Below are positions 9,251-18,672 of a DNA stretch of 64,000 bases, piece by piece. This stretch comes from Acinetobacter sp. LoGeW2-3. GTDB taxonomy: Bacteria; Pseudomonadota; Gammaproteobacteria; Pseudomonadales; Moraxellaceae. The translations under genes and the position numbers were made by a program. The stretch covers positions 2,852,001-2,916,000 of the forward strand of contig NZ_CP024011.1 in assembly GCF_002688565.1 (NCBI RefSeq), given 5' to 3'. Position 1 is the stretch's first letter. Each line of letters begins with the position of its first letter. The notes below the pieces were generated by a model. The model was not told the origin of the DNA. It saw only the letters and a program-made list of their open reading frames with translations, and did not search any database.

Positions 9251-9523
9251 TTAAGCTACAGCGTCTTTTAAGCCTTTGCCAGCTTTGAAGCTAGGTACTT
9301 TGCTTGCTTTAATTTCAAGCGTTGCACCAGTTTGTGGGTTACGGCCAGTACGTGCAGCACGTTCTTTAACGCCGAAAGTACCAAAACCAACTAGAGTAAC
9401 TGTGTCACCTGATTTTAGAGCTTCAGTAACAGAAGCAATTGTAGCATCTAAAGCTTTACCTGCGTCAGCCTTAGATAATCCCCCTTTCTCTGCAATTGCA
9501 TCAATTAATTCTGATTTATTCAT
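9251..9523 (-). CDS. hupB: DNA-binding protein HU
   Basis: 90 residues, the standard HU length. It starts [22 protein letters not shown], has [21 protein letters not shown] in the DNA-binding arm with the Arg and the tip Asn-Pro that intercalate in the minor groove, and ends in the [11 protein letters not shown] motif. HU dimers bend DNA and compact the nucleoid. An HU followed by ppiD matches the hupB locus of Gammaproteobacteria. A good ribosome site (AAGAGGACG) precedes the start. Confidence 0.96.
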   Translation of the reverse strand: MNKSELIDAIAEKGGLSKADAGKALDATIASVTEALKSGDTVTLVGFGTFGVKERAARTGRNPQTGATLEIKASKVPSFKAGKGLKDAVA

Positions 9524-9680
9524 GAAAATTACGTCCTCTTAATATCGTTTATTTAAGGTCCAAGAATTTGTTTACATTGCCATAGCGACTTTATAACAAT
9601 GGTTTAGGTCTAAACGCAATACTCTTCGACCTGTTTTTTTTTAAAAAATAAGCGAAAAAAACATTGAATAATGAATAAAG

Positions 9681-10160
9681 TCACTTTCGTTGTGATTTTT
9701 TAGACAATTCATCCTGTATTTTTTCCTGTTCTGCCGTCAACTGATCGACTTTAGCATGTAGCTGCAAGATCAGCTTTTCCAGATGCTGTACGTCCTTCAG
9801 CGTCACTAATCCTATACGATTCAATGAATGATGAACAGAGTGATCAATTAATTTTTCAACTTTATCTTTGGTATCTGTGACTGACTCTTTAGCCTTTTCT
9901 GAGACTTTTTCGACAGTTTGATCAGCAATGTCAGTCGTTTTGGATTCCAGCTCTTCCCCAACCTTGACTAATGAGTCGAATAATTTGTTGCCTTCTTCCT
10001 CGGCACGAGAGAATGCGCCAAGTCCAGCCAGCCAGATTTGCTTGGTATATTTACGGAAGTCGAGGACAGACTTACGCTCAGATCCTGATCTGGACTTGCT
10101 TTTTGATGTTTTTTGTTCTGCTTCTGGGATTGCATCCTGTGCCGCTTCAGATTTGTCCAT
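9681..10160 (-). CDS. Phasin-family / polygranule-associated-like protein
   Basis: 159 residues from the ATG at 10160, which has AGGAGG seven bases upstream; a GTG at 10166 is too close to that site. A Lys/Ser-rich N-terminus (KSKSRSGSERK) leads into FRKYTKQIWLAGLGAFSRAEEEG, the typical phasin start, then a long amphipathic helix of Val/Glu/Lys repeats and a C-terminal coiled coil with leucines. Phasins coat polyhydroxyalkanoate granules. No pha biosynthesis genes are in the window, so a granule role here is only inferred; such proteins also occur without PHA synthesis. Confidence 0.82.
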   Translation of the reverse strand: MDKSEAAQDAIPEAEQKTSKSKSRSGSERKSVLDFRKYTKQIWLAGLGAFSRAEEEGNKLFDSLVKVGEELESKTTDIADQTVEKVSEKAKESVTDTKDKVEKLIDHSVHHSLNRIGLVTLKDVQHLEKLILQLHAKVDQLTAEQEKIQDELSKKSQRK

Positions 10161-10362
10161 GTGCACGCCTCCTGATTATTTTCTCTGCAAATTTTATATA
10201 GAAATCTACAAAATGACAGCATATTAGCAAATTTAATACTTGCCAGTTTTGCTAAACTGTTCTACAAAGCAATTTATTTCAAGTTTTAAGTTTAATCCCT
10301 GAAATATCAATTAGGCAGGATGCTTTATATTTCAAATTTTCAGGAAAGGATTGGTTGTATCT

Positions 10363-11007
10363 ATGAGCGAATCGCAGCAAAGTCAAAAGCAGCCGCACTT
10401 ATTGCTGACAATGACTTTAATTGTTTTAGAAACGATTTTCACTTTTATTCTAAAATATGATCGCGTTGTTGCATTACAAGCTAAAAAGTTTATTGATGAA
10501 GAAATTGCTATTAAGATTAATAGTTATATTCCTTATTTTGACATTTATGTACAGTTTACCGATAAAGGTTTGCTGTTTGACCATAAAGCGCCGAATAAGA
10601 TCATTGAACTTGATGTGCGTACTACCCTGTCCGATCTGATCAAAATCTTTATTTTTGGCAATCGTCGCAGCATTAAAGCCATGCGCATTGATGGTAATCA
10701 GATCCTTAAAGATGAATTTCGTGATCTGCTGACTTTATTCGCCCTGCCAAAACTGCTTGCCGACTGGAAACAGTGGCTATATGAACCTTCTGATGAATCA
10801 GATGTGGTTACTTCTCGTAACCGTTTAGCTCCACTTTTAGATAAAATTGATCAGCAACGTTCTAAAATTAATACCCTGCAGGTGGAAGTTAAACAGTACA
10901 AAAACCGGATTCGACGCATGCAACGTCGTCAGAAACAAATAAATATAATCTTTGGTCTTATTACCATAGGTTTAATTACGTTATTAGTATATAATTGGTT
11001 CGCGTAA
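10363..11007 (+). CDS. SCP2/UbiJ-like protein with C-terminal membrane anchor
   Basis: 214 residues from the ATG at 10363. A SCP2-like lipid-binding layout is seen: an N-terminal helix (LLTMTLIVLETIFTFILKYD), strands (YVQFTDKGLLFDH, IELDVRTTLSDL), the RSIKAMRIDGNQ turn, then a helix and a coiled coil (IDQQRSKINTLQVEVKQYKN). A final transmembrane segment (IIFGLITIGLITLLVYNWF) is preceded by RRMQRRQKQ. The order SCP2 then coiled coil resembles UbiJ, but UbiJ is not membrane anchored and no ubiE or ubiB is here. I do not give it a firm function. Confidence 0.6.
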   Translation: MSESQQSQKQPHLLLTMTLIVLETIFTFILKYDRVVALQAKKFIDEEIAIKINSYIPYFDIYVQFTDKGLLFDHKAPNKIIELDVRTTLSDLIKIFIFGNRRSIKAMRIDGNQILKDEFRDLLTLFALPKLLADWKQWLYEPSDESDVVTSRNRLAPLLDKIDQQRSKINTLQVEVKQYKNRIRRMQRRQKQINIIFGLITIGLITLLVYNWFA

Positions 11008-11057
11008 TAAATCCTTCTTTTTTGTACGATTTAGCACCTCATTTAGCATAATAAAAA

Positions 11058-11088
11058 ACTTGACTATTTTAGTCAGGATTCTTAAAAT
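11058..11088 (+). promoter_or_regulatory. iscR promoter with overlapping IscR type-1 operator
   Basis: The -35 hexamer TTGACT (11060-11065), a 17-base spacer and the -10 hexamer TAAAAT (11083-11088) form a near-consensus sigma-70 promoter. Over the -35 lies the perfect inverted repeat TGACTA-TTT-TAGTCA (11061-11075), which matches the core of the E. coli IscR type-1 site as I remember it. Holo-IscR bound there would block RNA polymerase, giving feedback repression when Fe-S clusters are plentiful. Confidence 0.9.
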
Positions 11089-11121
11089 CGACACATCTAG
11101 TCTAACCATGTGTATCGAATC

Positions 11122-11595
11122 ATGCGCTTAACCACTCGCGGTCGCTACGCAGTGACTGCTCTTCTTGATCTAGCTTTGCAGCCAACTGAACAAACGATCA
11201 CGCTTGCTGAAATTGCAGCTCGTCAAACCATTTCTGTTGCCTATCTTGAGCAGTTATTTGCGAAACTAAAACGTCATGGCTTAGTTTCAAGTGTCCGTGG
11301 TGCCAATGGTGGTTATCATCTGGCGCGTAATGCTCAAGACATCACTGTGTTAGAAATCATTGAAGCTGTAAACGAAACTGTTGACGCTACTCGCTGCGAC
11401 CATAAAGGCAACTGCCAGAATGGTGCGATGTGCTTGACTCACGATTTATGGCAGGAACTCTCCCACCACATTGCCGATTATCTCGCAAAAATCTCGCTTG
11501 CTGACCTTGTAGCTCGTGACAACGTGCAAACCGTTTCACTTCGCCAAAATTCAGCATCTTTTGATTCAGCTCTTTTATCGGTTACAGGTATTTGA
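11122..11595 (+). CDS. iscR: Fe-S cluster-sensing transcriptional regulator IscR
   Basis: 157 residues from the ATG at 11122 ([19 protein letters not shown]); the GTG at 11110 would add four residues not found in the family. It is an Rrf2 winged-helix protein with the recognition helix around [14 protein letters not shown]. The [2Fe-2S] ligands fall exactly as in E. coli: C92, C98, C104 and H107. Holo-IscR represses the isc operon at type-1 sites; apo-IscR can act at type-2 sites. It is first in the operon, one base ahead of iscS, and has a matching operator on its own promoter. Confidence 0.97.
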   Translation: MRLTTRGRYAVTALLDLALQPTEQTITLAEIAARQTISVAYLEQLFAKLKRHGLVSSVRGANGGYHLARNAQDITVLEIIEAVNETVDATRCDHKGNCQNGAMCLTHDLWQELSHHIADYLAKISLADLVARDNVQTVSLRQNSASFDSALLSVTGI

Positions 11596-11596
11596 C

Positions 11597-12814
11597 ATGA
11601 AACGTCCGATTTATCTTGACTATGCAGCAACCACTCCTGTAGATCCTCAAGTTGCAGAACGCATGATGGAATGCTTAACTTTCGAAGGTACCTTCGGTAA
11701 TGCTGCATCTCGTTCACATGCATACGGCTGGCAAGCGGAAGAAAAAGTTGAATACGCACGTGAACAGGTCGCTAACCTTGTGAAAGCTGACCCACGTGAA
11801 ATCGTATGGACTTCTGGTGCAACTGAATCTGACAACCTTGCATTAAAAGGTGTGGCTCAGTTCTATGCATCTAAAGGCAAGCACATCATTACTTCTAAAA
11901 TTGAACATAAAGCAATTTTGGATACATGCCGTGAGCTTGAGTCTGAAGGCTTTGAGATTACTTACCTGGAACCACAACCAAAAACTGGTTTAATCACTCC
12001 AGAGATGGTTGAAGCTGCGATTCGTCCAGATACCATTCTTGTTTCCCTAATGATGGTCAACAACGAAATCGGTACTACAACTGATGTCGCTGCGATTGGT
12101 GAAATCACACGTGCCAAGAAAATTTTCTTCCACGTCGATGCTGCACAGGCTGCGGGTAAAGTTGAAATCGACTTATCTACTTTAAAAGTAGATTTGATGA
12201 GTTTCTCTGCGCACAAAATCTATGGTCCTAAAGGTATCGGTGCCCTGTTCGTACGTCGTAGCCCACGTGTACGTCTAAAAGCACAAATGCATGGTGGCGG
12301 TCATGAACGTGGCATGCGTTCTGGTACTTTAGCGACTCACCAGATCGTAGGTATGGGTGAAGCATTCGAACTTGCTGGTAAAAATTTACAGTCTGAACAA
12401 GCACGTTTACGCGTACTTCGTGACAAGCTTTGGAATGGTTTACGTGACCTTGAACAGGTATTCCTGAATGGTCACGAAACTTACAACGTTGCGAACTACC
12501 TGAACGTGAGCTTCAACTTTGTTGAAGGCGAATCACTAATGATGGCTCTGAAAGATGCAGCAGTATCTTCAGGTTCAGCATGTACTTCTGCAACGCTGGA
12601 ACCTTCTTATGTTCTACGTGCATTGGGCCTATCAGACGAACTTGCACACAGCTCAATCCGCTTCAGCTTTGGTAAATACACCACTGAAGAAGATATTGAT
12701 CATGTACTTGAAGTCACTAAAGCTGCTGTTGAGAAGTTACGTGAACTTTCTCCGCTTTGGGATATGTACAAAGAAGGTATCGACCTTTCTTCCGTTGAAT
12801 GGGCTGAGCACTAA
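11597..12814 (+). CDS. iscS: Cysteine desulfurase IscS
   Basis: 405 residues from the ATG at 11597, one base after iscR ends; the frame is open further upstream but only inside iscR. PLP is held by K207 in [10 protein letters not shown], and the persulfide-forming cysteine is C329 in SSGSACTSA. IscS takes sulfur from cysteine and gives it to IscU, and to tRNA thiolation partners. The C-terminal end ([15 protein letters not shown]) is the family docking tail for IscU. A strong hairpin follows the gene. Confidence 0.97.
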   Translation: MKRPIYLDYAATTPVDPQVAERMMECLTFEGTFGNAASRSHAYGWQAEEKVEYAREQVANLVKADPREIVWTSGATESDNLALKGVAQFYASKGKHIITSKIEHKAILDTCRELESEGFEITYLEPQPKTGLITPEMVEAAIRPDTILVSLMMVNNEIGTTTDVAAIGEITRAKKIFFHVDAAQAAGKVEIDLSTLKVDLMSFSAHKIYGPKGIGALFVRRSPRVRLKAQMHGGGHERGMRSGTLATHQIVGMGEAFELAGKNLQSEQARLRVLRDKLWNGLRDLEQVFLNGHETYNVANYLNVSFNFVEGESLMMALKDAAVSSGSACTSATLEPSYVLRALGLSDELAHSSIRFSFGKYTTEEDIDHVLEVTKAAVEKLRELSPLWDMYKEGIDLSSVEWAEH

Positions 12815-12824
12815 TCTTGCGTCA

Positions 12825-12852
12825 GAGATAACAGCATTTGTGCTGTTATCTC
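12825..12852 (+). promoter_or_regulatory. Perfect 12-bp hairpin between iscS and iscU
   Basis: GAGATAACAGCA (12825-12836) and TGCTGTTATCTC (12841-12852) pair fully around a TTTG loop. The T-run comes about 11 bases later (ATTTTTTT), so it is not a standard intrinsic terminator. It may be a partial terminator, an RNase entry or blocking site, or a 3' stabiliser of the iscRS part of the mRNA. Confidence 0.75.
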
Positions 12853-12917
12853 ATTGATAAAATTTTTTTAATCCCCATATTTAATATTAGGCTGACCCCG
12901 AGTTTTGGAGAAGCAAC

Positions 12918-13304
12918 ATGGCTTATAGCGAAAAAGTAATTGACCATTACGAAAACCCACGTAACGTTGGGGTTTTAGACAAAAATGCAGAAAACGTAGG
13001 TACAGGCATGGTGGGTGCACCTGCATGTGGCGACGTGATGCGTCTTCAAATTCAAGTGAATGATGAAGGTGTAATCGAAGAAGCACGTTTCAAAACTTAT
13101 GGCTGCGGTTCAGCAATTGCATCTAGCTCACTGGTAACTGAGTGGCTTAAAGGCAAAACTCTGGACGAAGCTCAAGCGATCAAAAACATTGATATCGCAA
13201 CTGAACTTGCTCTTCCTCCAGTAAAAGTACACTGCTCTGTACTTGCTGAAGATGCCATCAAAGCTGCTGTAGAAGATTACCGTAGCAAAAAGACTAAAGC
13301 TTAA
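12918..13304 (+). CDS. iscU: Fe-S cluster scaffold protein IscU
   Basis: 128 residues, as in E. coli. The cluster ligands C37, D39, C63, H105 and C106 are all at the E. coli positions, and the HscA recognition motif LPPVK is at residues 99-103. IscU builds [2Fe-2S] clusters with sulfur from IscS and passes them on with help from HscA and HscB. AGTTTTGGAGAAGCAAC precedes the ATG, giving a strong GGAG ribosome site. Confidence 0.97.
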   Translation: MAYSEKVIDHYENPRNVGVLDKNAENVGTGMVGAPACGDVMRLQIQVNDEGVIEEARFKTYGCGSAIASSSLVTEWLKGKTLDEAQAIKNIDIATELALPPVKVHCSVLAEDAIKAAVEDYRSKKTKA

Positions 13305-13345
13305 TTGCTGACGTGTATTTTTGAAGAAAGATTAACGGAGTTTTC

Positions 13346-13666
13346 ATGATCCATTTAACTGAAAATGCTGCAACTCATATCAGCAATTACCTCAAAAATC
13401 GTGGTAAGGGTGAAGGCATTCGCGTTGGTGTGAAAACTTCAGGCTGTTCAGGTCTGGCTTATGTGCTGGAGTTCGTCGATGAAGTTGATACCCATGACGA
13501 AGTATTTGAACAGTTTGGTGTTAAGGTTTTCGTAGACCCGAAAAGCCTGGTTTATCTCGAAGGTATGGAGATGGACTATGTGAAAAATGGTCTGAACGAA
13601 GGCTTCGAATTTAACAACCCGAACAAAAAAGGTGAATGTGGCTGCGGTGAATCCTTCACTGTTTAA
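13346..13666 (+). CDS. iscA: A-type Fe-S carrier protein IscA
   Basis: 106 residues with the three invariant A-type cysteines at C34 (TSGCSG), C98 and C100 (ECGCGESF). The family carries Fe-S clusters, or iron, from IscU to target apoproteins. The operon position between iscU and hscB fits IscA rather than ErpA. The ribosome site is ACGGAG, six bases ahead of the ATG at 13346. Confidence 0.96.
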   Translation: MIHLTENAATHISNYLKNRGKGEGIRVGVKTSGCSGLAYVLEFVDEVDTHDEVFEQFGVKVFVDPKSLVYLEGMEMDYVKNGLNEGFEFNNPNKKGECGCGESFTV

Positions 13667-13700
13667 GGCTTAATCACTAGCGCACATTTCCCTTTGCAGC

Positions 13701-13731
13701 ATTAAAACAGTGTCATCTACACTGTTTTAAT
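13701..13731 (+). promoter_or_regulatory. Perfect 13-bp hairpin between iscA and hscB
   Basis: ATTAAAACAGTGT (13701-13713) pairs fully with ACACTGTTTTAAT (13719-13731) around CATCT. The stem ends in A-T pairs on both strands and the sequence after it is TTGCATTT, a weak U-tract. It divides iscRSUA from hscBA-fdx and may be a leaky terminator or a processing site. Confidence 0.75.
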
Positions 13732-13783
13732 TGCATTTAGGCAGTAGTTTTTAGTTGCATATTAATCGTGGATCCAATCTCCC

Positions 13784-14299
13784 ATGAATCATTTTGAGTT
13801 GTTCAACCTTCCTGTCGCACTTGATATTGATCCAGCTGCCTTAAAAGCTGAATTTCTAAAGTTACAGCAACAATACCACCCGGATAAAGCTGAAGACAAA
13901 GACCAGGCCCTGATCAAATCAAGTGAAATCAATCAGGCGTTCAAGGCATTATCTGCTGTAGATAGCCGCGCTGCATACTTACTTTCATTGAAAAAACAGG
14001 ATTATCATCTGGATCAATCCATCAGTGATTTTGAGTTCCTGCAAGACGCACTGGAGATTCGTGAACAGCTTGATGAAGCTGGTTCGGCAGAAGACTTATC
14101 TTCACTGAAAGTTGAAGTTCAACAGTGGATTGATGGTTTGGTGCGTGAATTCAAAATTGATTATGAAGATGAAGACTGGGCTGAGGCTCGCGATACTGTG
14201 CGTAAACTGCGCTTCTTTGTGAAAGTCATGGCAGATATCGATAAAGCAGAAGACCGCTTCCTCGATGACGACAGCTTTGACCTCGATGACGATTTTTAA
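13784..14299 (+). CDS. hscB: J-domain co-chaperone HscB (Hsc20)
   Basis: 171 residues, as in E. coli HscB. The N-terminal J-domain has the HPD tripeptide at residues 32-34 (QQQYHPDKAED), needed to stimulate the HscA ATPase. The C-terminal half is a three-helix bundle that binds IscU (FLQDALEIREQLDEA). It recruits IscU to HscA for cluster transfer. It comes just after the second intergenic hairpin of the operon and just before hscA. Confidence 0.95.
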   Translation: MNHFELFNLPVALDIDPAALKAEFLKLQQQYHPDKAEDKDQALIKSSEINQAFKALSAVDSRAAYLLSLKKQDYHLDQSISDFEFLQDALEIREQLDEAGSAEDLSSLKVEVQQWIDGLVREFKIDYEDEDWAEARDTVRKLRFFVKVMADIDKAEDRFLDDDSFDLDDDF

Positions 14300-14339
14300 T
14301 TTCTCTCTTTAATATTTAACGTGCAAAGGATGTAACACT

Positions 14340-16199
14340 ATGGCTCTCTTGCAGATTGCAGAACCAGGTCAATCAAGTGCACCGCATGAACACCGCATTG
14401 CGATTGGTATCGATTTAGGCACCACCCACTCTTTGGTTGCCACGGTTCTTTCAGGTAAAGCCAAAGTACTTAATGATGAACAAGGACGTGTGTTACTTCC
14501 TTCTATCGTTCATTATGCAGAACAAGCGACTCAATATGGCTATGAGGCTGCACCATTCACAACGACTGACCCAAAAAATACCATTGTTTCTGTAAAACGT
14601 TTCATGGGTCGCTCTCAAGCGGATATCAAATTCCAGCACCCGTACACTTTGGTGGGTGAAGCGAATGAAATGCCAGCGTTTGAAACTGCGCAAGGTCGTA
14701 AAACACCAGTTGAAATTTCAGCACAAATCTTAAAACAGCTGAAAGACCGTGCCGAAGCCAGTCTAAAAAATGAAATTAATGGTGCTGTCATTACAGTTCC
14801 AGCCTATTTCGATGAAGCGCAACGTCAGGCAACCCGTGATGCGGCTCAATTGGCTGATTTAAACGTACTGCGTTTACTGAATGAACCTACTGCTGCTGCA
14901 GTTGCTTATGGTCTGGATCAGGAAACCAATCTTAGTACAGATCGCAACTATGTGATTTATGACCTGGGTGGTGGTACTTTTGACGTTTCGATCTTACGTT
15001 TCTCGCAAGGTGTATTCGAAGTATTAGCCACTGGTGGCCACACTGCTCTTGGTGGTGATGACCTAGATCGTCTAATCCTGAAATGGGCGAAGAAACAGCT
15101 AAATATTGAAACATTAGATGATGCGGAATACGCACATTTCATTACCGCTTCACGTAAAGCTAAAGAAGCACTTTCTGATGCTGAATCTGTAGAACTGAAA
15201 TTATTGGATCATGTCTTAACTTTAGACCGTCCGACTTTTGAAGAGATCATTAAAGTCGCGCTGGATAAAACCATCAGCGTATGTAAGCGTGTGATGCGTG
15301 ATGCCAAACTGGAACTGGATGATATTCAGAATGTAGTTCTAGTGGGTGGCTCTACCCGTTCATATGCTGTTCAGAAAGCCGTTCGTGAAGTCTTTAATCA
15401 AGAACCACTATGCACGATTAACCCGGATGAAGTGGTTGCGATCGGTGCCTCTATTACCGCTAATCAGTTGATTGGCAACAGTAAAGATGGATCATTATTA
15501 TTAGATGTGACTCCACTATCTCTTGGTTTAGAAACCATGGGTGGTTTGGTAGAACGTTTAATTTCACGCAATACTGCAATTCCTGTCGCACGTCGTCAAG
15601 AGTTCACAACTTATCAAGATGGTCAAACTGCCATGCTGATTCATGTGGTGCAAGGTGAACGTGATCTGGTTGAACATTGTCGTAGTTTAGGTCGCTTCGT
15701 GTTACATGGTATTCCACCAATGACTGCAGGTCAGGCACGTATTGAAGTGACTTTCCAGGTCGATGCAGATGGCTTGCTGACAGTATCTGCACAAGAAACC
15801 ACGTCTGGCGTGAAAGCGCATATCGATATTAAGCCATCTTATGGCTTGTCAGGCGAAGATACTGAACGTTTATTGCTTGAAGGCTACAAATTTGCTGAAG
15901 AAGACAAAAACCTGCGTCATCTTCAGGAAACCAAAGTCGAAGCACAACGTGAACTTGAAGCACTTACTCAAGCACTAAAAGTAGATGCCAAGTTATTAAG
16001 TGAACCACAGTTGACTGAACTGCAAGCTGCTCAAGCCAAACTTGAAAAAGAGTTGCAAGGCACAGATATCAAAGCGATTGAATCTGCCGTAGAACAGCTT
16101 AAAATACATAGTGATGCATTCGCAGCTGCTCGTATGAACCAGCACATCGATGCAGCGCTAAAAGGTACTAAACTCGACGACTGGTCAAACTCAAACTAA
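14340..16199 (+). CDS. hscA: Fe-S assembly Hsp70 chaperone HscA
   Basis: 619 residues, close to 616 in E. coli. Actin-like ATPase motifs are [13 protein letters not shown] near residue 22, [11 protein letters not shown] near residue 207 and VVLVGGSTR near residue 336. The substrate-binding domain begins at about residue 390 and an alpha-helical lid follows. HscA binds the LPPVK motif of IscU and drives cluster release. An AAAGGATGTAACACT leader gives a ribosome site before the ATG. Confidence 0.97.
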   Translation: MALLQIAEPGQSSAPHEHRIAIGIDLGTTHSLVATVLSGKAKVLNDEQGRVLLPSIVHYAEQATQYGYEAAPFTTTDPKNTIVSVKRFMGRSQADIKFQHPYTLVGEANEMPAFETAQGRKTPVEISAQILKQLKDRAEASLKNEINGAVITVPAYFDEAQRQATRDAAQLADLNVLRLLNEPTAAAVAYGLDQETNLSTDRNYVIYDLGGGTFDVSILRFSQGVFEVLATGGHTALGGDDLDRLILKWAKKQLNIETLDDAEYAHFITASRKAKEALSDAESVELKLLDHVLTLDRPTFEEIIKVALDKTISVCKRVMRDAKLELDDIQNVVLVGGSTRSYAVQKAVREVFNQEPLCTINPDEVVAIGASITANQLIGNSKDGSLLLDVTPLSLGLETMGGLVERLISRNTAIPVARRQEFTTYQDGQTAMLIHVVQGERDLVEHCRSLGRFVLHGIPPMTAGQARIEVTFQVDADGLLTVSAQETTSGVKAHIDIKPSYGLSGEDTERLLLEGYKFAEEDKNLRHLQETKVEAQRELEALTQALKVDAKLLSEPQLTELQAAQAKLEKELQGTDIKAIESAVEQLKIHSDAFAAARMNQHIDAALKGTKLDDWSNSN

Positions 16200-16214
16200 T
16201 TTAAGGTAAAGACT

Positions 16215-16553
16215 ATGCCACGTATTAAAGTTCTTCCACATGCGCAAATTTGCCCTGAAGGTGCTGAGTTTGAAGTTGAACAAGATGCCAACCTATGTGA
16301 AAGCTTACTGAATAATGGAATCAAGATTGAGCATGCTTGTGATATGTCATGTGCATGTACCACTTGCCACGTGATTGTACGTCGCGGCTTTGACAGTCTG
16401 GAAGAAATGAATGATGTTGAAGCGGATCTGTTAGACCGTGCATGGGGCTTGGAGCCTGATTCACGTCTGTCTTGTCAGGTAAAAGTGGTTGATGAAGATC
16501 TGGAAGTTGAAATTCCGAAATACACCATTAACCATGCTTCTGAAAATCACTAA
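16215..16553 (+). CDS. fdx: [2Fe-2S] ferredoxin of the isc operon
   Basis: 112 residues. The ligands C42, C48, C51 and C87 match E. coli Fdx, with the additional C46 that is also common in this group (ACDMSCACTTCHV). This adrenodoxin-type ferredoxin supplies electrons for cluster assembly. It is the last gene; there is no iscX after it, and a terminator follows within 12 bases. Confidence 0.96.
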   Translation: MPRIKVLPHAQICPEGAEFEVEQDANLCESLLNNGIKIEHACDMSCACTTCHVIVRRGFDSLEEMNDVEADLLDRAWGLEPDSRLSCQVKVVDEDLEVEIPKYTINHASENH

Positions 16554-16564
16554 GTGATTTATAT

Positions 16565-16592
16565 AAAAAACCACGCTCAGGCGTGGTTTTTT
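16565..16592 (+). terminator. Rho-independent terminator of the isc operon
   Basis: AAAAACCACGC and GCGTGGTTTTT pair around TCAG (16566-16591), with A- and T-runs on both sides. It also serves the convergent cyclase gene. Confidence 0.93.
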
Positions 16593-16625
16593 TACATCTG
16601 AGTTTTATGACAATAGATTTTTGTT

Positions 16626-18179
16626 TTAACTAGCGCGACTGGTCTTTTTTTCTGATGGGTCCGTCCCAGTTTCATGTTGCTGTTTTTCAGCCTCTGCTTC
16701 TAATACGACAGGCTCTCTGACTGCTGCACTTTCTGGCAAATGCTCAATCACCTCATCTTCCAGTTTCAGCTTCACAATACCTTGGGAATTGGTCATCTTC
16801 TGCTGGGTTTGAATCCGCTTGATCATATTTTCAAGTACATTGACCAGTTTTGGATATTCGTAGTTCTGAACTTCATCCAGATTAAGCAATAGATGAAAAC
16901 CTTTATACTCGTAATCAAACCAGCGCTGATAATCAATTTTCTCTGAAGTATAACGTTCCATGACTTGCCAGGTACGTACTGGTTCTTTAATGCCTTTCAG
17001 GAATACTGGTTTCTTTGCTGCACAGAGATAGTCATTCTTGATCAGTGTATGCGTATCTTCAGAAATCAGGATTTCATCGACTTGTGCAGCACTTTGCAAT
17101 CGCGCTGCCAGATTGGCATCACGACCGACGATGGTATACGCCATACGGTGATTAGCCCCATAATTCCCGACGTGGCAATAACCGGTCGAGATTCCCATAC
17201 GAATATGTAGCGGCGGATAACCCATTTTCACCCAGCGTTCACGCAGAATTTTCATTTGCTGACGCATGGCAATTGCCATATCCAGACAGTTTTTAGCATC
17301 CTGCTCAGCACCATCTGAATGTGGATCCCCAAAGAAGATCAGGATCGCATCCCCCATGAATTTATCAACTGTACCTTCGTAATGCTTGGCTATTTCAGTC
17401 ATGTGACTGAGATAATCATTCAGCAGGAAGGCCAAATCATCAGGGATCAGCGTTTCAGAGAGTTCGGTAAAACCCTGAATATCTGAAAAGAAGACAGTGA
17501 GTTTTTTACGCTTGTATTCAATCTTGGCTTCAGACTCGCCTTTCATAATGGATTGCCACAACTGCAAAGGTGCATATCGACTCAGCTGATTGGCAAATTC
17601 CATATAGCGGTTCATCTGATCATAATAATGATTCTTTTTTTGCGCCATATAACGTGCACGCGTTGTTTGATAGTAGTTACCTACGCCAAAGTAGGTTACC
17701 AGACAAAGAAAGCCTAGAACCGTCAACTCGCTGCTGGTCGGCTGAAAGTATTCACCAAAACCAAAGATAAAAATATTGCTGACATAAAAAATGGCAATAC
17801 CAATCAGGCTTGCCAAGGAAAACATCAAAAATGAAATTTTGTTACTGATTGCGGTATACAGCAATGCGAACAATGCCAATAACGACAGCACCAGACTCAT
17901 ATGCATTGCAGAAAGAACTACTGCAATGACAGCAATATCCAGCACAAAGAACACATTACGCTTGATATCAGTATTGTAACGGTAGATCAGCCAGCGTGAT
18001 AGCTTTGGAAGCGCCAGGATGATTGCAAGAAAGAAAAACGGGATGAAAATCTGGTAGTGCGTATCAGGCTCTGTATAGTGAAAAACGACGATGACCAGAG
18101 ACAGCATGATATATCCCATCAGTCGATGGAAATATTCAAACTGTTTCGGTTCTTTGTGTACCCAATCGTCTATTTGCAC
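16626..18179 (-). CDS. Membrane-bound class III adenylyl/guanylyl cyclase
   Basis: 517 residues. About six hydrophobic segments fill residues 18-175, then a short linker and a class III catalytic domain (about 225-400). VFFSDIQGFTEL carries the first metal Asp and GTVDKFMGDAILIFFGD carries the Lys that reads the purine base plus the second Asp. In HRMAYTIVGRDANLAARLQ a Thr sits at the second base-reading position, and the Asn/Arg transition-state residues follow. Lys with Thr points to ATP, so adenylyl cyclase (class IIIb) is more likely than guanylyl cyclase. The C-terminal 100 residues are charged and not assigned. It is a lone gene opposite the isc operon. Confidence 0.9.
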   Translation of the reverse strand: MQIDDWVHKEPKQFEYFHRLMGYIMLSLVIVVFHYTEPDTHYQIFIPFFFLAIILALPKLSRWLIYRYNTDIKRNVFFVLDIAVIAVVLSAMHMSLVLSLLALFALLYTAISNKISFLMFSLASLIGIAIFYVSNIFIFGFGEYFQPTSSELTVLGFLCLVTYFGVGNYYQTTRARYMAQKKNHYYDQMNRYMEFANQLSRYAPLQLWQSIMKGESEAKIEYKRKKLTVFFSDIQGFTELSETLIPDDLAFLLNDYLSHMTEIAKHYEGTVDKFMGDAILIFFGDPHSDGAEQDAKNCLDMAIAMRQQMKILRERWVKMGYPPLHIRMGISTGYCHVGNYGANHRMAYTIVGRDANLAARLQSAAQVDEILISEDTHTLIKNDYLCAAKKPVFLKGIKEPVRTWQVMERYTSEKIDYQRWFDYEYKGFHLLLNLDEVQNYEYPKLVNVLENMIKRIQTQQKMTNSQGIVKLKLEDEVIEHLPESAAVREPVVLEAEAEKQQHETGTDPSEKKTSRAS

Positions 18180-18237
18180 TCAGTTGCTCCTTGCAGCACT
18201 GTATATTTTACAGGCCTGATTGCAGCATGGGATCAGA

Positions 18238-18672
18238 TTAATCCATACGCCAGTCGAATGGCATATCTCCCTGACCACGTAGAGCCAGCATTAGCGTCTG
18301 ACGCATGTGAGCAAGAACTTCGCTGCTGTAAGGAACCGCAGGAGTTCCCCACACTGGTTTTGGCCAAGCCACGTCATTCTGGTAACGAACAACATGATGG
18401 AAATGCAGCTGTGGAACCATGTTACCCAATGCAGCTACGTTCATTTTGTCTGCACGGAATACACGTGCCAGTTGACTAGATAACCAGCTTGATTCACGCA
18501 GGAACTGCTCCTGGTCAGCCTGGCTAAGTTCATATAATTCTGTAATACCCGGCACACGTGGAATCAGGATTAACCACGGAAATTGCATATCATTCATCAA
18601 ACGACATGTTGACAAAGGAAAGTCGCCTACAAAAAAAGTATCTTGAGCAAGTTGAGGATGCAAACTAAACAT
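18238..18672 (-). CDS. HIT-domain protein (histidine-triad nucleotide hydrolase family)
   Basis: 144 residues with the HIT layout: MNDMQFPWLILIPRVPGITELYEL near the N-terminus, and ALGNMVPQLHFHHVVRY near residue 95-110 as the active-site strand. The motif reads QxHxH, so in my alignment a Gln stands where most HIT proteins have the first His, while the catalytic middle His is kept. Family members cleave nucleoside phosphoramidates or dinucleotides; the substrate here is unknown. It is a single gene that ends 59 bases ahead of the cyclase start. Confidence 0.85.
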   Translation of the reverse strand: MFSLHPQLAQDTFFVGDFPLSTCRLMNDMQFPWLILIPRVPGITELYELSQADQEQFLRESSWLSSQLARVFRADKMNVAALGNMVPQLHFHHVVRYQNDVAWPKPVWGTPAVPYSSEVLAHMRQTLMLALRGQGDMPFDWRMD

